Shown one piece after another: positions 52,846-62,321 of a stretch of 64,000 nt of DNA (its first letter is position 1; each line of letters opens with the position of its first letter). The notes beneath the pieces were generated by a model. It saw only the letters and a program-made list of their open reading frames with translations. It made no database searches and was not told the DNA's origin. Position numbers and translations under genes: made by a program. Origin of the DNA: an uncultured Alphaproteobacteria bacterium (GTDB taxonomy: Bacteria; Pseudomonadota; Alphaproteobacteria; Sphingomonadales; Sphingomonadaceae); NCBI GenBank assembly GCA_903934325.1, contig CAIZNH010000015.1, forward strand, positions 53,728-117,727, written 5' to 3'.

Positions 52846-53969
52846 AGCGCAAGATTGGCAGCCGCAAAGGCGCGCCAGTCGAGTTCGGCTGCGCGTTCGA
52901 GCCCGCGACGACGCAGATCGGCTGCAAGGCTGCGATCCTCGACCACCCTCCGCAGCTGCGCCGCAATCTCTGCCGGATCGCGCGGATCGGCCAGCAATGC
53001 AGCGCCGCCCGCGACTTCGGGCATCGCCGAGACATTGCTCGTCACCACCGGACAGCCGCAGGCCATTGCCTCGGCCACCGGATTGCCGAAGCCTTCGCAC
53101 AGCGAGGGGTGGATCAGCGCCTCGGCCCTGGAATAGAGCTGCACGAGATCGGGCCGCTCGATGGCATCGAGCAGATGCACCCGCCCCGCCAGACCAAGGC
53201 TCGCTGCGAGCTGTTCGAGCGCCGCGCCGCTGCCGCCGCGCCGCCGCACCATGACACAATCCATGTCCGGCACCCGGCCAAAGGCATGGGCGAAGGCTCT
53301 CAATGCCCCCTCGTGATTCTTGTAAGGCGCGCCCTGGCCGACGACGAGGCAGTAACGCTTGCCAAGCGGCACGCCAATCCGCGCGAGCACCGCCGCATCC
53401 CGCGCCACCGGAGCAAATTCGCGGTCCACACCCGATCGTGTCACCACCACCCGCGCCGCAGCCTCGGGAGCAATCCGGATGATCTCCCCGCGACTCGCCT
53501 CGCTCACCGTGGCGACCAACGCCGAGCGGGCGAGTGCGCGGGTGATGCCGTGGCGATAGAAGTGATGCTCGATCAGGCCCCAGGGGCGGGGATTGCACCA
53601 TTCCGGATGCGTCAGCCACATCACGTCGTGAACCGTCGTAATCGACGGCATGGCGAGCCCGCCCGGGAGGATGTTGGCCGGGGCATGGAACAGGTCGATG
53701 CCCGTCAGATCGACTGCCAGCGGCAGGTGAAGCAAGGTGACCGGACCATTGGCCGGACTGCCGACCACCAGCTCGCGGACATTCGGCGCGCGGCTCAGGG
53801 GTTCATGGCGCAAGGCATTGCGCAGAAGCGTGAATTCGCAGTCAGGAGCAAGTTCTGGCAGGTGCCGCACGAGGGCCGCGACCACTTCGCCGATGCCGCT
53901 CGGGCGTGGGCCGAGGTAGCGGCAATCGATCGCAATCCGCGCCGGCAGGCTCGGGGGCGCGCCAATCAT
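52815..53969 (-). CDS. Glycosyltransferase family 4 protein
   Basis: This 384-aa retaining glycosyltransferase of the GT-B fold has a GT4 N-terminal domain (IAIDCRYLGPRPSGIGEVV, with the acceptor-side glycine loop) and a C-terminal donor domain with GQGAPYKNHEGALRAF, HPSLCEGFGNPVAEAMACG and the sugar-nucleotide Glu pair (E..G..E) in that block. ATG 53969 (MIGAPPSLPARIAID) is preferred to GTG 54017. It overlaps the convergent CDP-alcohol gene. It probably adds a hexose or mannose-like sugar to the envelope polymer or lipid made by this locus. Confidence 0.92.
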   Translation of the reverse strand: MIGAPPSLPARIAIDCRYLGPRPSGIGEVVAALVRHLPELAPDCEFTLLRNALRHEPLSRAPNVRELVVGSPANGPVTLLHLPLAVDLTGIDLFHAPANILPGGLAMPSITTVHDVMWLTHPEWCNPRPWGLIEHHFYRHGITRALARSALVATVSEASRGEIIRIAPEAAARVVVTRSGVDREFAPVARDAAVLARIGVPLGKRYCLVVGQGAPYKNHEGALRAFAHAFGRVPDMDCVMVRRRGGSGAALEQLAASLGLAGRVHLLDAIERPDLVQLYSRAEALIHPSLCEGFGNPVAEAMACGCPVVTSNVSAMPEVAGGAALLADPRDPAEIAAQLRRVVEDRSLAADLRRRGLERAAELDWRAFAAANLALYRRVLASET

Positions 53970-54219
53970 CTTGCGGGGCCCGCCGAAGGGCTTCGGTTCG
54001 TCCGGAAAATCAAGCACTCCGCCGCAGTTGCAGCCCCCGCGTCAGGGCTTCGGAAACCTCCGCGCAGACACATAGGTATCAATCCGGGCCCTACCCGCGC
54101 AACACGCAGAATTCCGAGGGTCTTGCGGCAGCAAATCCTAAGCATTTCCCCGGCACTGCATTGATATTGGAGCCAAAAAAACGGGCATCCAAAGGCTTTC
54201 GGAGGCAAATTCGTTCGGG

Positions 54220-54248
54220 TTGACAGGCGTATGGTTTGCAGTGATGGA
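54220..54248 (+). promoter_or_regulatory. Candidate promoter of inositol-phosphate synthase
   Basis: A perfect -35 TTGACA (54220-54225) is followed, after 17 bp, by a weak -10 GATGGA (54243-54248). It lies in a comparatively AT-rich 300-bp gap upstream of the inositol-phosphate synthase gene and 27 bp before its ATG. The hexamers are the only support. Confidence 0.4.
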
Positions 54249-54274
54249 CTGCGGGTAACTTAGGGAAGCAGCGT

Positions 54275-55375
54275 ATGGGCCGGGCACGGGTTGCGATTGT
54301 CGGCATCGGGAATTGCGCCAGCTCTCTGGTGCAGGGCGCCGCCTACTACCGCCGCACCGGCGACACCCTCGGCCTGATCCACCCCGCCATCGGCCCCTAC
54401 CGCGCCAGCGATGTCGATTTCGTGCTCGGCATCGATATCGATCGGCGCAAGGTCGGCCTGCCGCTCACCGAGGCGATCTTCGCCGCACCCAACAACACCC
54501 AGGTGTTCGAACGCGATCTGCCGCAATCGCCGGCGCAGGTGATCATGGGCCGCATCCTCGACGGCGTGGCCCCGCACATGACCGAAGCGGGGGAGCGCGG
54601 GTTCCAGCCGGCCGACGGCCCCGAGCCGGACCGGCAGGACATCATTGACGCCCTGCGGCAGGAGCGGGTGAACGTGCTCGTCAACTTCCTCCCCGTCGGC
54701 TCGCAGGAGGCAAGCGAGTTCTACATGGACTGCGCGCTGGAAGCGGGCGTGGGCGTGGTCAATGCGATCCCGGTCTTCATCGCCAGCAACCCGGCATGGG
54801 AAGCCCGCTTCCGCCAGCGCGGCCTGCCGATCGTGGGCGATGACATCAAGGCACAGGTCGGTGCGACGATCATCCACCGCACCCTGTCCAGCCTGTTCGC
54901 CCATCGCGGCGTCACGGTGGAGCGGACCTACCAGCTCAACACCGGCGGCAATACCGACTTCATGAACATGCTCGATCGGGACCGGTTGACCCACAAGAAG
55001 CTGTCCAAGACAGAAGCGGTACAGGCGGCGCTGGCCGAACGGCTGGATGACGAGAATATCCGCATCGGCCCGTCCGAATATGTGCCGTGGCAGAAGGACA
55101 ACAAGATCTGTTTCCTGCGGCTGGAGGGCACCCAGTGGGGCGGCGTTCCGATGCATCTGGAGCTGCGCCTCTCGGTCGAGGACAGCCCCAATGCCGCCGC
55201 CTGCGTGATGGACGCGATCCGGTTCTGCAAGCTTGCGCGTGATCGCGGCGAAGGCGGGACGCTGGCAGCCGAAAGCGCCTTCTACTGCAAGCACCCCCCA
55301 CAACAGATGGCAGAGGACGCTGCGCTCGCCCTGCTCGATGCGCGGGCCATGCCCGAACTCGACGCCGCTGAATAA
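54275..55375 (+). CDS. myo-Inositol-1-phosphate synthase
   Basis: This 366-aa enzyme isomerises glucose-6-phosphate to L-myo-inositol-1-phosphate using bound NAD+. The nucleotide loop is VAIVGIGNCASSLVQGA. The core family signature is in GDDIKAQVGATIIHR and QLNTGGNTDFMNM, and SKTEAV and PSEYVPWQKDNK carry conserved active-site lysines. It is bacterial-size, like the mycobacterial/archaeal-type enzyme. It starts a plus-strand pair with an NTase 79 bp downstream and is flanked by CDP-alcohol phosphotransferases, giving a plausible route from inositol phosphate to CDP-inositol and then a phospho-inositol product. Confidence 0.95.
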   Translation: MGRARVAIVGIGNCASSLVQGAAYYRRTGDTLGLIHPAIGPYRASDVDFVLGIDIDRRKVGLPLTEAIFAAPNNTQVFERDLPQSPAQVIMGRILDGVAPHMTEAGERGFQPADGPEPDRQDIIDALRQERVNVLVNFLPVGSQEASEFYMDCALEAGVGVVNAIPVFIASNPAWEARFRQRGLPIVGDDIKAQVGATIIHRTLSSLFAHRGVTVERTYQLNTGGNTDFMNMLDRDRLTHKKLSKTEAVQAALAERLDDENIRIGPSEYVPWQKDNKICFLRLEGTQWGGVPMHLELRLSVEDSPNAAACVMDAIRFCKLARDRGEGGTLAAESAFYCKHPPQQMAEDAALALLDARAMPELDAAE

Positions 55376-55454
55376 CCCCGCACGATAACAGGAATATCGC
55401 CTACCCCGGACTGCCCCGCCCTCTCCCTCTCCACCTCTCCGGTCGACGCCACCT

Positions 55455-56222
55455 ATGAACGCTCTCATCCTTGCTGCCGGCTATGGCAGCCGTATCGCCG
55501 CCCTGTCCGCGCCCAAGCCGTTGGTGCCGGTTGCTGGCGTGGCGCTGCTTGAATGGTCGGTGCGGCAGGCCGCCGCTGTCGGCATCCTCCATGCCGTGGT
55601 GGTGACGGGACACCAGGCCTCCGAGATCGAAGCGCGGCTGCCGGGTATCGCCTTCCGCACCGGCGTGAGCCTTGAACCGGTGCAGGTGGCGGACTGGTCT
55701 CGCCCCAATGGCCATTCAGTGCTGGCAGGAGCGGAGCGGATTGACGGCAATTACCTGCTGATGATGGCCGATCACCTGTTCACCACCGGGCTGCTTTCGA
55801 CGCTGATGCAGGATATGGGCCGCGAATACGGAGCCTCGCTGGCGATTGACCGTGATGTGATGGGGCCGACCATCGATCCCGATGACGCCACCTGGGTGCG
55901 CCGCCGCGCCAATGGCCAGATCGCGCTGATCGGCAAGCACCTGACCCGTTTCGACGCGGTCGATTGCGGGGCCTTCATCGCCACGCCTGATCTCGCCATC
56001 GCCCTCCGCGAAGCGATTGAAGAAGGTGAGGCGGGCAGCCTGTCGCAGGGAATGCAGCGTCTGGCCGATCACCGGATGGCCGATACGGTCGATGTCACCG
56101 GCCATTGGTGGATCGATGTGGACGATCCGCACATGCGCATGATCGCCGAGGCAGGCGTCCCCCATCACCTTGGCGGCAAGCCGCAACCGCAGCCGCTGGT
56201 GATCCGCCCGGTCGCCGCCTAG
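55455..56222 (+). CDS. Nucleotidyltransferase, inositol-1-phosphate cytidylyltransferase-like
   Basis: This 255-aa NTP-transferase has the nucleotide loop LILAAGYGSRI (Gly9/Gly11/Arg13) and a Lys21 in SAPKPLVPVAG, then NGHSVLAG and MMADHLF (metal-binding Asp-x-x pair), VDCGAFIATP and GHWWIDVDDP at the end. This order matches the cytidylyltransferase domain of di-myo-inositol-phosphate pathway enzymes (IPCT). Together with the neighbouring inositol-phosphate synthase, the best guess is CTP plus inositol-1-phosphate giving CDP-inositol. A sugar-1-phosphate uridylyl- or mannosyl-type function remains possible. Its stop is 22 bp from the convergent OPX gene. Confidence 0.82.
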   Translation: MNALILAAGYGSRIAALSAPKPLVPVAGVALLEWSVRQAAAVGILHAVVVTGHQASEIEARLPGIAFRTGVSLEPVQVADWSRPNGHSVLAGAERIDGNYLLMMADHLFTTGLLSTLMQDMGREYGASLAIDRDVMGPTIDPDDATWVRRRANGQIALIGKHLTRFDAVDCGAFIATPDLAIALREAIEEGEAGSLSQGMQRLADHRMADTVDVTGHWWIDVDDPHMRMIAEAGVPHHLGGKPQPQPLVIRPVAA

Positions 56223-56244
56223 CGCCCCGAACGCGGCGCGCGCG

Positions 56245-57450
56245 CTATTGCGTGTTGAGCGCGTTGCCGGTGGCGACGATCGAAAAGGCCGTGCTGGAAA
56301 TCGTGGTCAGGAAGCGCTCCAGCTCCACGCCCGGAGCGGTGGAGATGTAGAGCACGTCACCATCGCGCATCCGGAAGTCCTGCATCACGAACAGGCTCGC
56401 CGCATCGGTCATCCGCAAGGTGTAGACCACCGGCACGCGGCCATCGCTGGTCGTGCGCACATCAGCTCCAGCCAGCGCCGGAAGCGCAGCACGATCCTCC
56501 AGCCGGAACACGAACACGCCCTTCACATCGGCGCGGCGATCATTCAGCCCGCCCGCGCGGCCCAATGCCTCGGCCAGCGTGATGCCGTTGCCTTCAAACG
56601 GAACCTCGGCATTGCGCGCCACCGCACCCAGAGCGACGAAACTGAAGGGCTGGTGCTGCACCGTCACCACATCGCCGGGGCGCAGGCGGACGTTCTGGCG
56701 CGGGTCGTTGATGACCTGACCGAGCGGCATGACAGCGCGCCGCTCGCCCCGGGCGAGTTGCACGGTCGATTGCTCGATCGGCTGCTTGGCTCCGCCAGCG
56801 ACAGCCAGCGCATCGAGCAGCCGCTCACCCCGGGCAGACAGCCCGATCTGGCGGCTTGCGGAAACTTCGCCCAGAATCGTGGCGGTGCGGGTCTCGTTCT
56901 GCACCAGCCGGACCACGGCCTGGGGATCATTGGCGCGGCGGCGCAAGCGGCCGACAATCAGGGATTCGACCTGTTCGGGCCGCATTCCCTGCACCCGGAT
57001 GCGCCCGACAAAGGGGATCGCAACCATCCCTTCCTCGTCCACCTGCTGGCGCGGGATCGGGGTGTTGGCGGCGACATCATTATTGCCGCCCAATTGCTGG
57101 TCACCCGGCACCGCGCCGAACAGCACCGCCGGCGGCGCCTCCCAGATCGCGATGTCGACCTGATCGCCCGGCGCCAGCACGGTTGCCGACACGCCGCTTT
57201 CCCCGAACAGTTCCGCAAAGCTGGCCGCGCGTTCATGGCTGGCGAGACCGGCGATCACGTCCGTGCCAAGCGGCAGCACCTGAATCGCGCCTTGCGCATA
57301 GGTTGCGCCGTCCACCTGAGCATCGCGGATAGCCCCGGTCGAAGGGCCCGCGCCGCCGAGCGTGTTGCACCCCGCCAACGCTCCAAGGCACAGCGCCAGC
57401 GCGGCAGCCTGAGTGACCGGACGCAGACGGGGCTTCAATGTGGCGGGCAT
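56245..57450 (-). CDS. Polysaccharide export outer-membrane lipoprotein (Wza/OPX family)
   Basis: This 401-aa protein has a lipoprotein signal with lipobox LAGC (Cys28). It then has a Poly_export domain (APGDQVDIAIWEAPPAVLFG; GMVAIPFVGRIRVQGMRPEQ) and SLBB-type domains (ATILGEVSASRQIGL; FVALGAVARNAEVPFEGNGI), the usual layout of outer-membrane translocons for capsule or exopolysaccharide. The start at 57450 has AGGA upstream and begins the signal peptide. It is the last gene of the seven-gene minus-strand export operon. No tyrosine kinase is seen, so an ABC-dependent rather than Wzy-dependent system is likely. Confidence 0.93.
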   Translation of the reverse strand: MPATLKPRLRPVTQAAALALCLGALAGCNTLGGAGPSTGAIRDAQVDGATYAQGAIQVLPLGTDVIAGLASHERAASFAELFGESGVSATVLAPGDQVDIAIWEAPPAVLFGAVPGDQQLGGNNDVAANTPIPRQQVDEEGMVAIPFVGRIRVQGMRPEQVESLIVGRLRRRANDPQAVVRLVQNETRTATILGEVSASRQIGLSARGERLLDALAVAGGAKQPIEQSTVQLARGERRAVMPLGQVINDPRQNVRLRPGDVVTVQHQPFSFVALGAVARNAEVPFEGNGITLAEALGRAGGLNDRRADVKGVFVFRLEDRAALPALAGADVRTTSDGRVPVVYTLRMTDAASLFVMQDFRMRDGDVLYISTAPGVELERFLTTISSTAFSIVATGNALNTQ

Positions 57451-57475
57451 GGCAATGTTCCTGCGGGGCAAGGCG

Positions 57476-58786
57476 TTACAGATGCCGGTCATAGACGGCT
57501 TTGAGGCGTTCGCGATAGATTTCGGGACTGTAGCGCGCGGCCTGACTGTGTCCGAGCGCGATGTAATGCTCGCGCAGATCGGCATCGGCATCCATGGCGC
57601 GGATCGCGCGGGTGATCGCCTGGGTATCATAGGGATCGACCATCAAGGCCGCCTCACCCGCCACTTCGGGCAAGGACGAGGTGTTGGAACAGATCACCGG
57701 CGTGCCGAGCAGCATGGCTTCGAGCACCGGCAGGCCGAAGCCTTCATAGAGCGAGGGGAACAGCGCCGCCTTGGCCCCGCGGATCAGGCTGACGAGCAGC
57801 GGGAAGGGTGCGTAGGGCATCTGGATGATCCGCTTGCGCGCACCGCGGCGGCGTTCAAGGCTGCCATAGACCGTCCCCGTCTCGCCCAGCAGCTTCAACT
57901 CCTGCTCGGACTTCCACGCCTGTGCGCCGACGATCACCAGCGGGGTTTCGACCTGCGAGGACAGATAGGCCTCGATCAACCGGCCGATGTTCTTCTTGGG
58001 CTCCAGCGAGCCCCAGAACAGGAAATAGCCCTTGTAATCGAACCCCGTCAGCCCCTCGACCTCGCGCGCGACCTCGTCCTCGGGTTTGAAGCGGTATTTG
58101 TCCGGGATGCTGACCGACTGATAGGTGTTGGTGATCAGCTCCTCGGGGATGCCGACCAGCTCGACCAGATCGCGCTTTGAACATTCCGAGACGGTGACGA
58201 TATGTTCCGCGCTCTTGCCCAGCTTCTTGAGCAGCCGGAAGTAATGCCGCTTCTGATCGAGCGTCGTATAGGGCAGGCGCAAGGGCACCACATCGTGCAG
58301 CGTATAGATATTGGGCCGGCCGCGCACCTTGATCGGCAGCGGGTAGGTCCAGTGGGCCAGATCCGGCTTTTCCGGCATCCTGATGGCCAGCAGGAGCTTC
58401 CAAAGCCGGTAGACCCCCTGCGCCCGCGAAAACACATCGGGCGAATTGTAGAGCTGATCGAACTTCGGAAGACGCGACTGGAAAGTGCGGGTGATGACCT
58501 TGCCCGTCACCGGGATCGGCCGGGCCGCAGCCGCCAGCGGCCCTTGCAGCGCCTGATAGGCGCGATCCACGGCCTCGAGCCATTTGAGCCGTTCATCGAC
58601 CGAGGAATCGAAGAAGTAGATCTCGCGCAGCAATTCGTTGCGCGTCGCGCTCGCCTGATTGCCGTAGAGCACATCGACCTCGTGCCCGAGATTGGCGATC
58701 TCGTAGCTGAGGTTGCGGGCATAGGTTGCCACGCCGGTCCCCTTTTCGAGGCCGAGATTATACCCGTCGATCAGGATCCTGCTCAT
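57476..58786 (-). CDS. Glycosyltransferase family 4 protein
   Basis: This 436-aa GT-B fold enzyme has an N-terminal domain starting [20 protein letters not shown] and a C-terminal Glycos_transf_1 domain with [20 protein letters not shown] and [20 protein letters not shown]. The N-terminal domain is longer than usual, about 60 residues, with a helical insertion. It probably acts on the exported polymer of this operon. ATG 58786, 13 bp after the methyltransferase stop; OPX follows after 25 bp. Confidence 0.93.
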   Translation of the reverse strand: MSRILIDGYNLGLEKGTGVATYARNLSYEIANLGHEVDVLYGNQASATRNELLREIYFFDSSVDERLKWLEAVDRAYQALQGPLAAAARPIPVTGKVITRTFQSRLPKFDQLYNSPDVFSRAQGVYRLWKLLLAIRMPEKPDLAHWTYPLPIKVRGRPNIYTLHDVVPLRLPYTTLDQKRHYFRLLKKLGKSAEHIVTVSECSKRDLVELVGIPEELITNTYQSVSIPDKYRFKPEDEVAREVEGLTGFDYKGYFLFWGSLEPKKNIGRLIEAYLSSQVETPLVIVGAQAWKSEQELKLLGETGTVYGSLERRRGARKRIIQMPYAPFPLLVSLIRGAKAALFPSLYEGFGLPVLEAMLLGTPVICSNTSSLPEVAGEAALMVDPYDTQAITRAIRAMDADADLREHYIALGHSQAARYSPEIYRERLKAVYDRHL

Positions 58787-58799
58787 GTGGCGCGGGGCC

Positions 58800-59717
58800 T
58801 TATGTCTTGCGGATGATCAGGCCGAAGGACGTCACCGCCCAGCGCTGGATCTGAAGCTTGAGATGCTCGTCAACCGAGTAGGGCGGCGTGTCGATGTGCA
58901 GATCGAGCGGCTGCTGGCCAAGGTTGAAGTTGAACTCCATCACCGCCCCCATCTGCTTCAATCGCCGTTCGAGCAGCAGGAAGTCGCGCTTGCGGAACAG
59001 CACCGTGCCGGCGTTGTCGAGCGTTTCGTCATCGGAGGAGCAGTTGAATTCGGTGGTGTGCACCGCCACCCCGCCGGGCTTCAGACACTTGACCGAATTG
59101 ACCACGAATTCGAGCCCGTTGAGGATCGAGCCGAGATGCTCGAAGGCGCAGGCCGACCAGACGAAATCGAACTGGCCGTGGCAGTCTGGTTCGATCGCGT
59201 TCATGTCCATGAAGCGGAAATCGACGAGGCGGTCGAACGTCTCGGGATCGCAGATGCCGCGCTCATTCATAGCCGCTTTGTTGTGGGCGTGCTGGGCAGT
59301 TGCGACCCAGCCTGCATCATGGGCGTGATCCGGTTCCAGATCGGTGCCCAGCACCTCGGCCCCGCGATCGGCAAACACCGCGGCGAGCGGCTCGAGCCCG
59401 ACGCCAAAGCCCAGGCCCCGGCGGCCGGGCATCAGCATGTCGTGGTTCTTGAGCGCCTGCAGGATGTAGCAGAATTCCCACTGCTTGCGGTGCGTCCGGG
59501 GCTCTTCGCGGATTTCCTTGCACCAATAGGCATAGTGCATCTCCTCGAACTGTGCCTGGGTGCAGGCCTGCGAGACCGCGCCCCACAAGGTCGGCTCGGG
59601 CATGTCGTCCGCATCGGAGGCAGGAGCGTGGGCGGGTGAAGCGCCGGGGGAGGGTGCCGGCGCCACGGGGAGCGACGGCGTGCCGTATCGAAGCTTCCAG
59701 AAGAGAGATTTGAGCAT
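58800..59717 (-). CDS. SAM-dependent methyltransferase
   Basis: This 305-aa class I methyltransferase has motif I as GLGFGVGLEPLAAVFADRGA followed by an acidic LGTDLE, and a post-I segment in FDFVWSACAFEHLGSI. Upstream sits a low-complexity Pro/Ala linker after MLKSLFWKLRYG. Located between the ATPase and a glycosyltransferase, it may O-methylate a polymer end. In O-antigen ABC systems such capping controls chain length. This is inference. The longer frame start to 59780 overlaps the ATPase and is not used. Confidence 0.85.
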   Translation of the reverse strand: MLKSLFWKLRYGTPSLPVAPAPSPGASPAHAPASDADDMPEPTLWGAVSQACTQAQFEEMHYAYWCKEIREEPRTHRKQWEFCYILQALKNHDMLMPGRRGLGFGVGLEPLAAVFADRGAEVLGTDLEPDHAHDAGWVATAQHAHNKAAMNERGICDPETFDRLVDFRFMDMNAIEPDCHGQFDFVWSACAFEHLGSILNGLEFVVNSVKCLKPGGVAVHTTEFNCSSDDETLDNAGTVLFRKRDFLLLERRLKQMGAVMEFNFNLGQQPLDLHIDTPPYSVDEHLKLQIQRWAVTSFGLIIRKT

Positions 59718-59731
59718 GAAGTCGACCCTGT

Positions 59732-60430
59732 TTACGCAGTTGCGACCGGGATCTGCGGCCAGCCCGGCGGCGGCTTCCACCCGATCAGTTCCTTGAAGTC
59801 GGCATAGGCGACCTCGAAGTCGTCATACTGGACCAGCTTGCCGTCATGCAGCACGCCCCAGCGGTTGCAGTGATCGCGGACATAGGCGGCATCATGCGAG
59901 ATGATGATCATCGCCCGGTCTGCCCGCTTCTCGAACAGTTCGAAATTGCAGCGATCGTGAAAGCGCGCATCGCCCACTGCGCTGATCTCGTCGATCAGGA
60001 AGCAGTCGAATTCGATGATCATCGAAATCGCGAAGGCGAGCCTGGCGCGCATCCCCGAGGAATAGGTGATCACCGGCTCGCGCAGATATGGGCCAAGCTC
60101 GGCGAACTCCTCGACGAAGGCGATATTGGCCTCGGCATCCTGATTATAGATGCGGCTGATGAAGCGGACATTGTCGATGCCTGTCAGCTGGTGCTGGAAG
60201 GCGCCGGCAAAGGCCAGCGGCCAGGAAATAGAGATATCGCTTTCGATCGTGCCGGCGGTCGGGCGCTCGGCCCCGCTGACAAGGCGCACCAAAGTCGATT
60301 TGCCCGCCCCGTTGCGGCCGAGAATCCCGAGCCGCTCCCCCATGGCGAGATCGAAGCTTAGTCCCTCGAACACCAGATTTTCGCCAAAGCGGGTCTTGTA
60401 GACCTTTTTGAGATCGCGCACCCGGATCAT
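59732..60430 (-). CDS. Polysaccharide ABC exporter, ATP-binding protein (KpsT/Wzt-like)
   Basis: This 232-aa ATPase has Walker A GRNGAGKST (residues 38-46), the signature-type YSSGMRARLAFA, Walker B CFLIDEISAVGD and a switch His in IIISHD. The SGMR..L.FA signature variant and the short length are typical of KpsT-type capsule exporters rather than Wzt, which has an extra carbohydrate-binding domain. It overlaps the permease gene by 4 bp. It energises export of a finished glycan across the inner membrane. Confidence 0.93.
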   Translation of the reverse strand: MIRVRDLKKVYKTRFGENLVFEGLSFDLAMGERLGILGRNGAGKSTLVRLVSGAERPTAGTIESDISISWPLAFAGAFQHQLTGIDNVRFISRIYNQDAEANIAFVEEFAELGPYLREPVITYSSGMRARLAFAISMIIEFDCFLIDEISAVGDARFHDRCNFELFEKRADRAMIIISHDAAYVRDHCNRWGVLHDGKLVQYDDFEVAYADFKELIGWKPPPGWPQIPVATA

Positions 60431-61230
60431 CCCGGCACCACCCGCCGCGAGACATAGCGCAGCGCAATCAGCGCAACCAAGGTCAGCACCAGATTGAACG
60501 GGACGAGATAGGCCAGATCATAGGTTGCCCGCGCGCGGCTGCCGAAAAAGCCCTCGCGCACGAATTCGATGCCGTGGACGGTGGGTATATAGAGCACGAT
60601 CTCCTGCGCGAAGGACGGCAGGGCGGCGACGATGAAAGCCGCGCCCGAAAGCGGGAACAGCAGGTAGGAAAAGGGGTGCCACAGCTTGTCGACCAGCTCG
60701 CTGAGATGCGACAGCGCCCCCATCAGGATCGCCAGCGCACAGCCGAACCATGCGATCAGCATCCACCCGGCGGCGACCTTGAGGAAATCCTCGGGCGGGT
60801 TCATCCATTCGACCGCGATGAACAACACGCCAAGCGTGAAGAAGGAAATCGTCGCCCCGCCGAACTCGATCAGCAACCTTGCGGCGTAGATATCGCCGAC
60901 CTTGATGTTGCGGTGATACATCAGCGCCAGATTGTTCTGCAGCGCGCCGATGCAGCGCCCGGGCATGTTGCGCCACAGCAGCACGGAGGAATAGCCGGTC
61001 AGCGCGAAGGACGAGATCGGCAGATCGCTGCCGTGGACCGATTTGGTCGCGGTCCACAGGATCGTCACCCCGATGGTGAAGATCATCGGCTCCACGAACA
61101 GCCACAGGAAGCCGATATTGTGGCGGCCATAGCGGGTCAGCATTTCGCGCCGCAGCAGCGCGTCGATCACCCGCGCCTGAATGCGCAAGGATTGCCACAG
61201 GGGCGGATGGGGGGAGGGCGCGCTCGCCAT
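60427..61230 (-). CDS. Polysaccharide ABC exporter permease (KpsM-like)
   Basis: This 267-aa ABC-2-type permease has about six membrane helices. It begins with a cytoplasmic MLTRYGRHNIGFLWLFVEPM, a family hallmark, then ISFFTLGVLFIAVEWMN, PFSYLLFPLSGAAFIVAALP and VPFNLVLTLVALIALRYV. It pairs with the overlapping KpsT-like ATPase. A 1-bp overlap (TGATG) joins it to the KpsE-like gene. Confidence 0.92.
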   Translation of the reverse strand: MASAPSPHPPLWQSLRIQARVIDALLRREMLTRYGRHNIGFLWLFVEPMIFTIGVTILWTATKSVHGSDLPISSFALTGYSSVLLWRNMPGRCIGALQNNLALMYHRNIKVGDIYAARLLIEFGGATISFFTLGVLFIAVEWMNPPEDFLKVAAGWMLIAWFGCALAILMGALSHLSELVDKLWHPFSYLLFPLSGAAFIVAALPSFAQEIVLYIPTVHGIEFVREGFFGSRARATYDLAYLVPFNLVLTLVALIALRYVSRRVVPG

Positions 61231-62321
61231 CAGTCGCGGTGCTCGCGCACCCCGATCGCAAGCATCGACAACACGCCCCAGGCCAAAAGGCCGAGCACGA
61301 GTGCGGCCAGCATCGAACGGATCCGGCGCGGCTCGACCGGATAGTCGGGCAGGCTCGGCGCGGCGATCTTTTCAAGGTAGGCCTGCTTGCGCCGCGCCTC
61401 GGCCCGGGCTTCCTGCAAGGAGGCGCGGGTGGCGGCGAGCTGCTTTTCGGCAAATTCGGCGTCGACCTGAAGCTCCTGAAAACGGGTCAGCGTCGTCGAC
61501 AGGGAGGCGCGCCCGCCCGTCAGACTGCCGCGCGCCTCGGCGATTTCGCGCTCCAGATCGCGCACCTGCGTTTTGAGGAAAGGAATCTGCGAGGCATCGG
61601 GAGTGTAGGTCTGCAACTGGCGCAGGCGGGTCTGTGAGGCGATCAGCTCGTCCTGCAATTTCGAGATCATCTGCAGGCCGACTTCCGATTCCTGCACCGG
61701 ATCGACGATACCGCTGGCGTTGCGATACTTCGCCAGTTCGACCGCTGCTGTGCGTGCCTTGGCCGCCGCTTCCTCGACCTCGCCTTCCGCGACCTTGATC
61801 AGATCGGACTGCGAACGCTCGGACAGGCTGTTGACCAGCGCCTCCGACTGTTCGACCAGCCGGGCGTTGATCGCCTTCGCCTGCTTCGGATCGAAGGCGC
61901 GGACGCGGATGGTGAGAACCTGGGTCGTCGACCCCTCCTGCACGTCGAGCTGTTTCTGGAAATAGCGGTAGAATTCCTCGTCGCTTTCGCCGAACAGGCC
62001 GAAACGGTCGAACCAGAAAAGCTCCGGATCGGAGTAAGCTTTTTTGAGGCCGCCATCGCGGTTCGCCTCATCCAGCGCGGCGCGTGATTGCAGATAGGCG
62101 ATGACGGTGTTGTTGCCCTCGTTCGCGGCGCCGAACCCGGTCTTGTCGAGCGCGGCATCGAGCGCCGAACGGCTCGCCTGCGTCGGCTGGCGCACGACGA
62201 TGCGCGATTCGGAGATGTACACGTCCTCGGCCAGCAACCCGTAATAGAGGATCGCGATCAGCGTCGGGATGGTCACGACCAGCAGCGCCGGGCTGACGAG
62301 GGATTTCAGTCGGGCTATCAC
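61230..62321 (-). CDS. Capsule export/polysaccharide co-polymerase protein (KpsE-like)
   Basis: This 363-aa periplasmic-spanning protein has two terminal TM helices (ALLVVTIPTLIAILYYGLL and ALVLGLLAWGVLSMLAIGV) with a long coiled-coil periplasmic region between (AEGEVEEAAAKARTAAVELA; LRDLEREIAEARGS area). The closing Pro-rich PVEPRRIR motif before the second TM segment fits KpsE/PCP-family exporters. It bridges the ABC exporter and the outer-membrane OPX pore. It overlaps the upstream glycosyltransferase by 4 bp and the permease by 1 bp. Confidence 0.9.
   Translation of the reverse strand: MIARLKSLVSPALLVVTIPTLIAILYYGLLAEDVYISESRIVVRQPTQASRSALDAALDKTGFGAANEGNNTVIAYLQSRAALDEANRDGGLKKAYSDPELFWFDRFGLFGESDEEFYRYFQKQLDVQEGSTTQVLTIRVRAFDPKQAKAINARLVEQSEALVNSLSERSQSDLIKVAEGEVEEAAAKARTAAVELAKYRNASGIVDPVQESEVGLQMISKLQDELIASQTRLRQLQTYTPDASQIPFLKTQVRDLEREIAEARGSLTGGRASLSTTLTRFQELQVDAEFAEKQLAATRASLQEARAEARRKQAYLEKIAAPSLPDYPVEPRRIRSMLAALVLGLLAWGVLSMLAIGVREHRD

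Noticed and set aside
51886..53619. 577-aa minus-strand frame over the CDP-alcohol phosphotransferase gene
   Set aside because: Antisense to the CDP-alcohol motif gene and out of frame with the real minus-strand glycosyltransferase.
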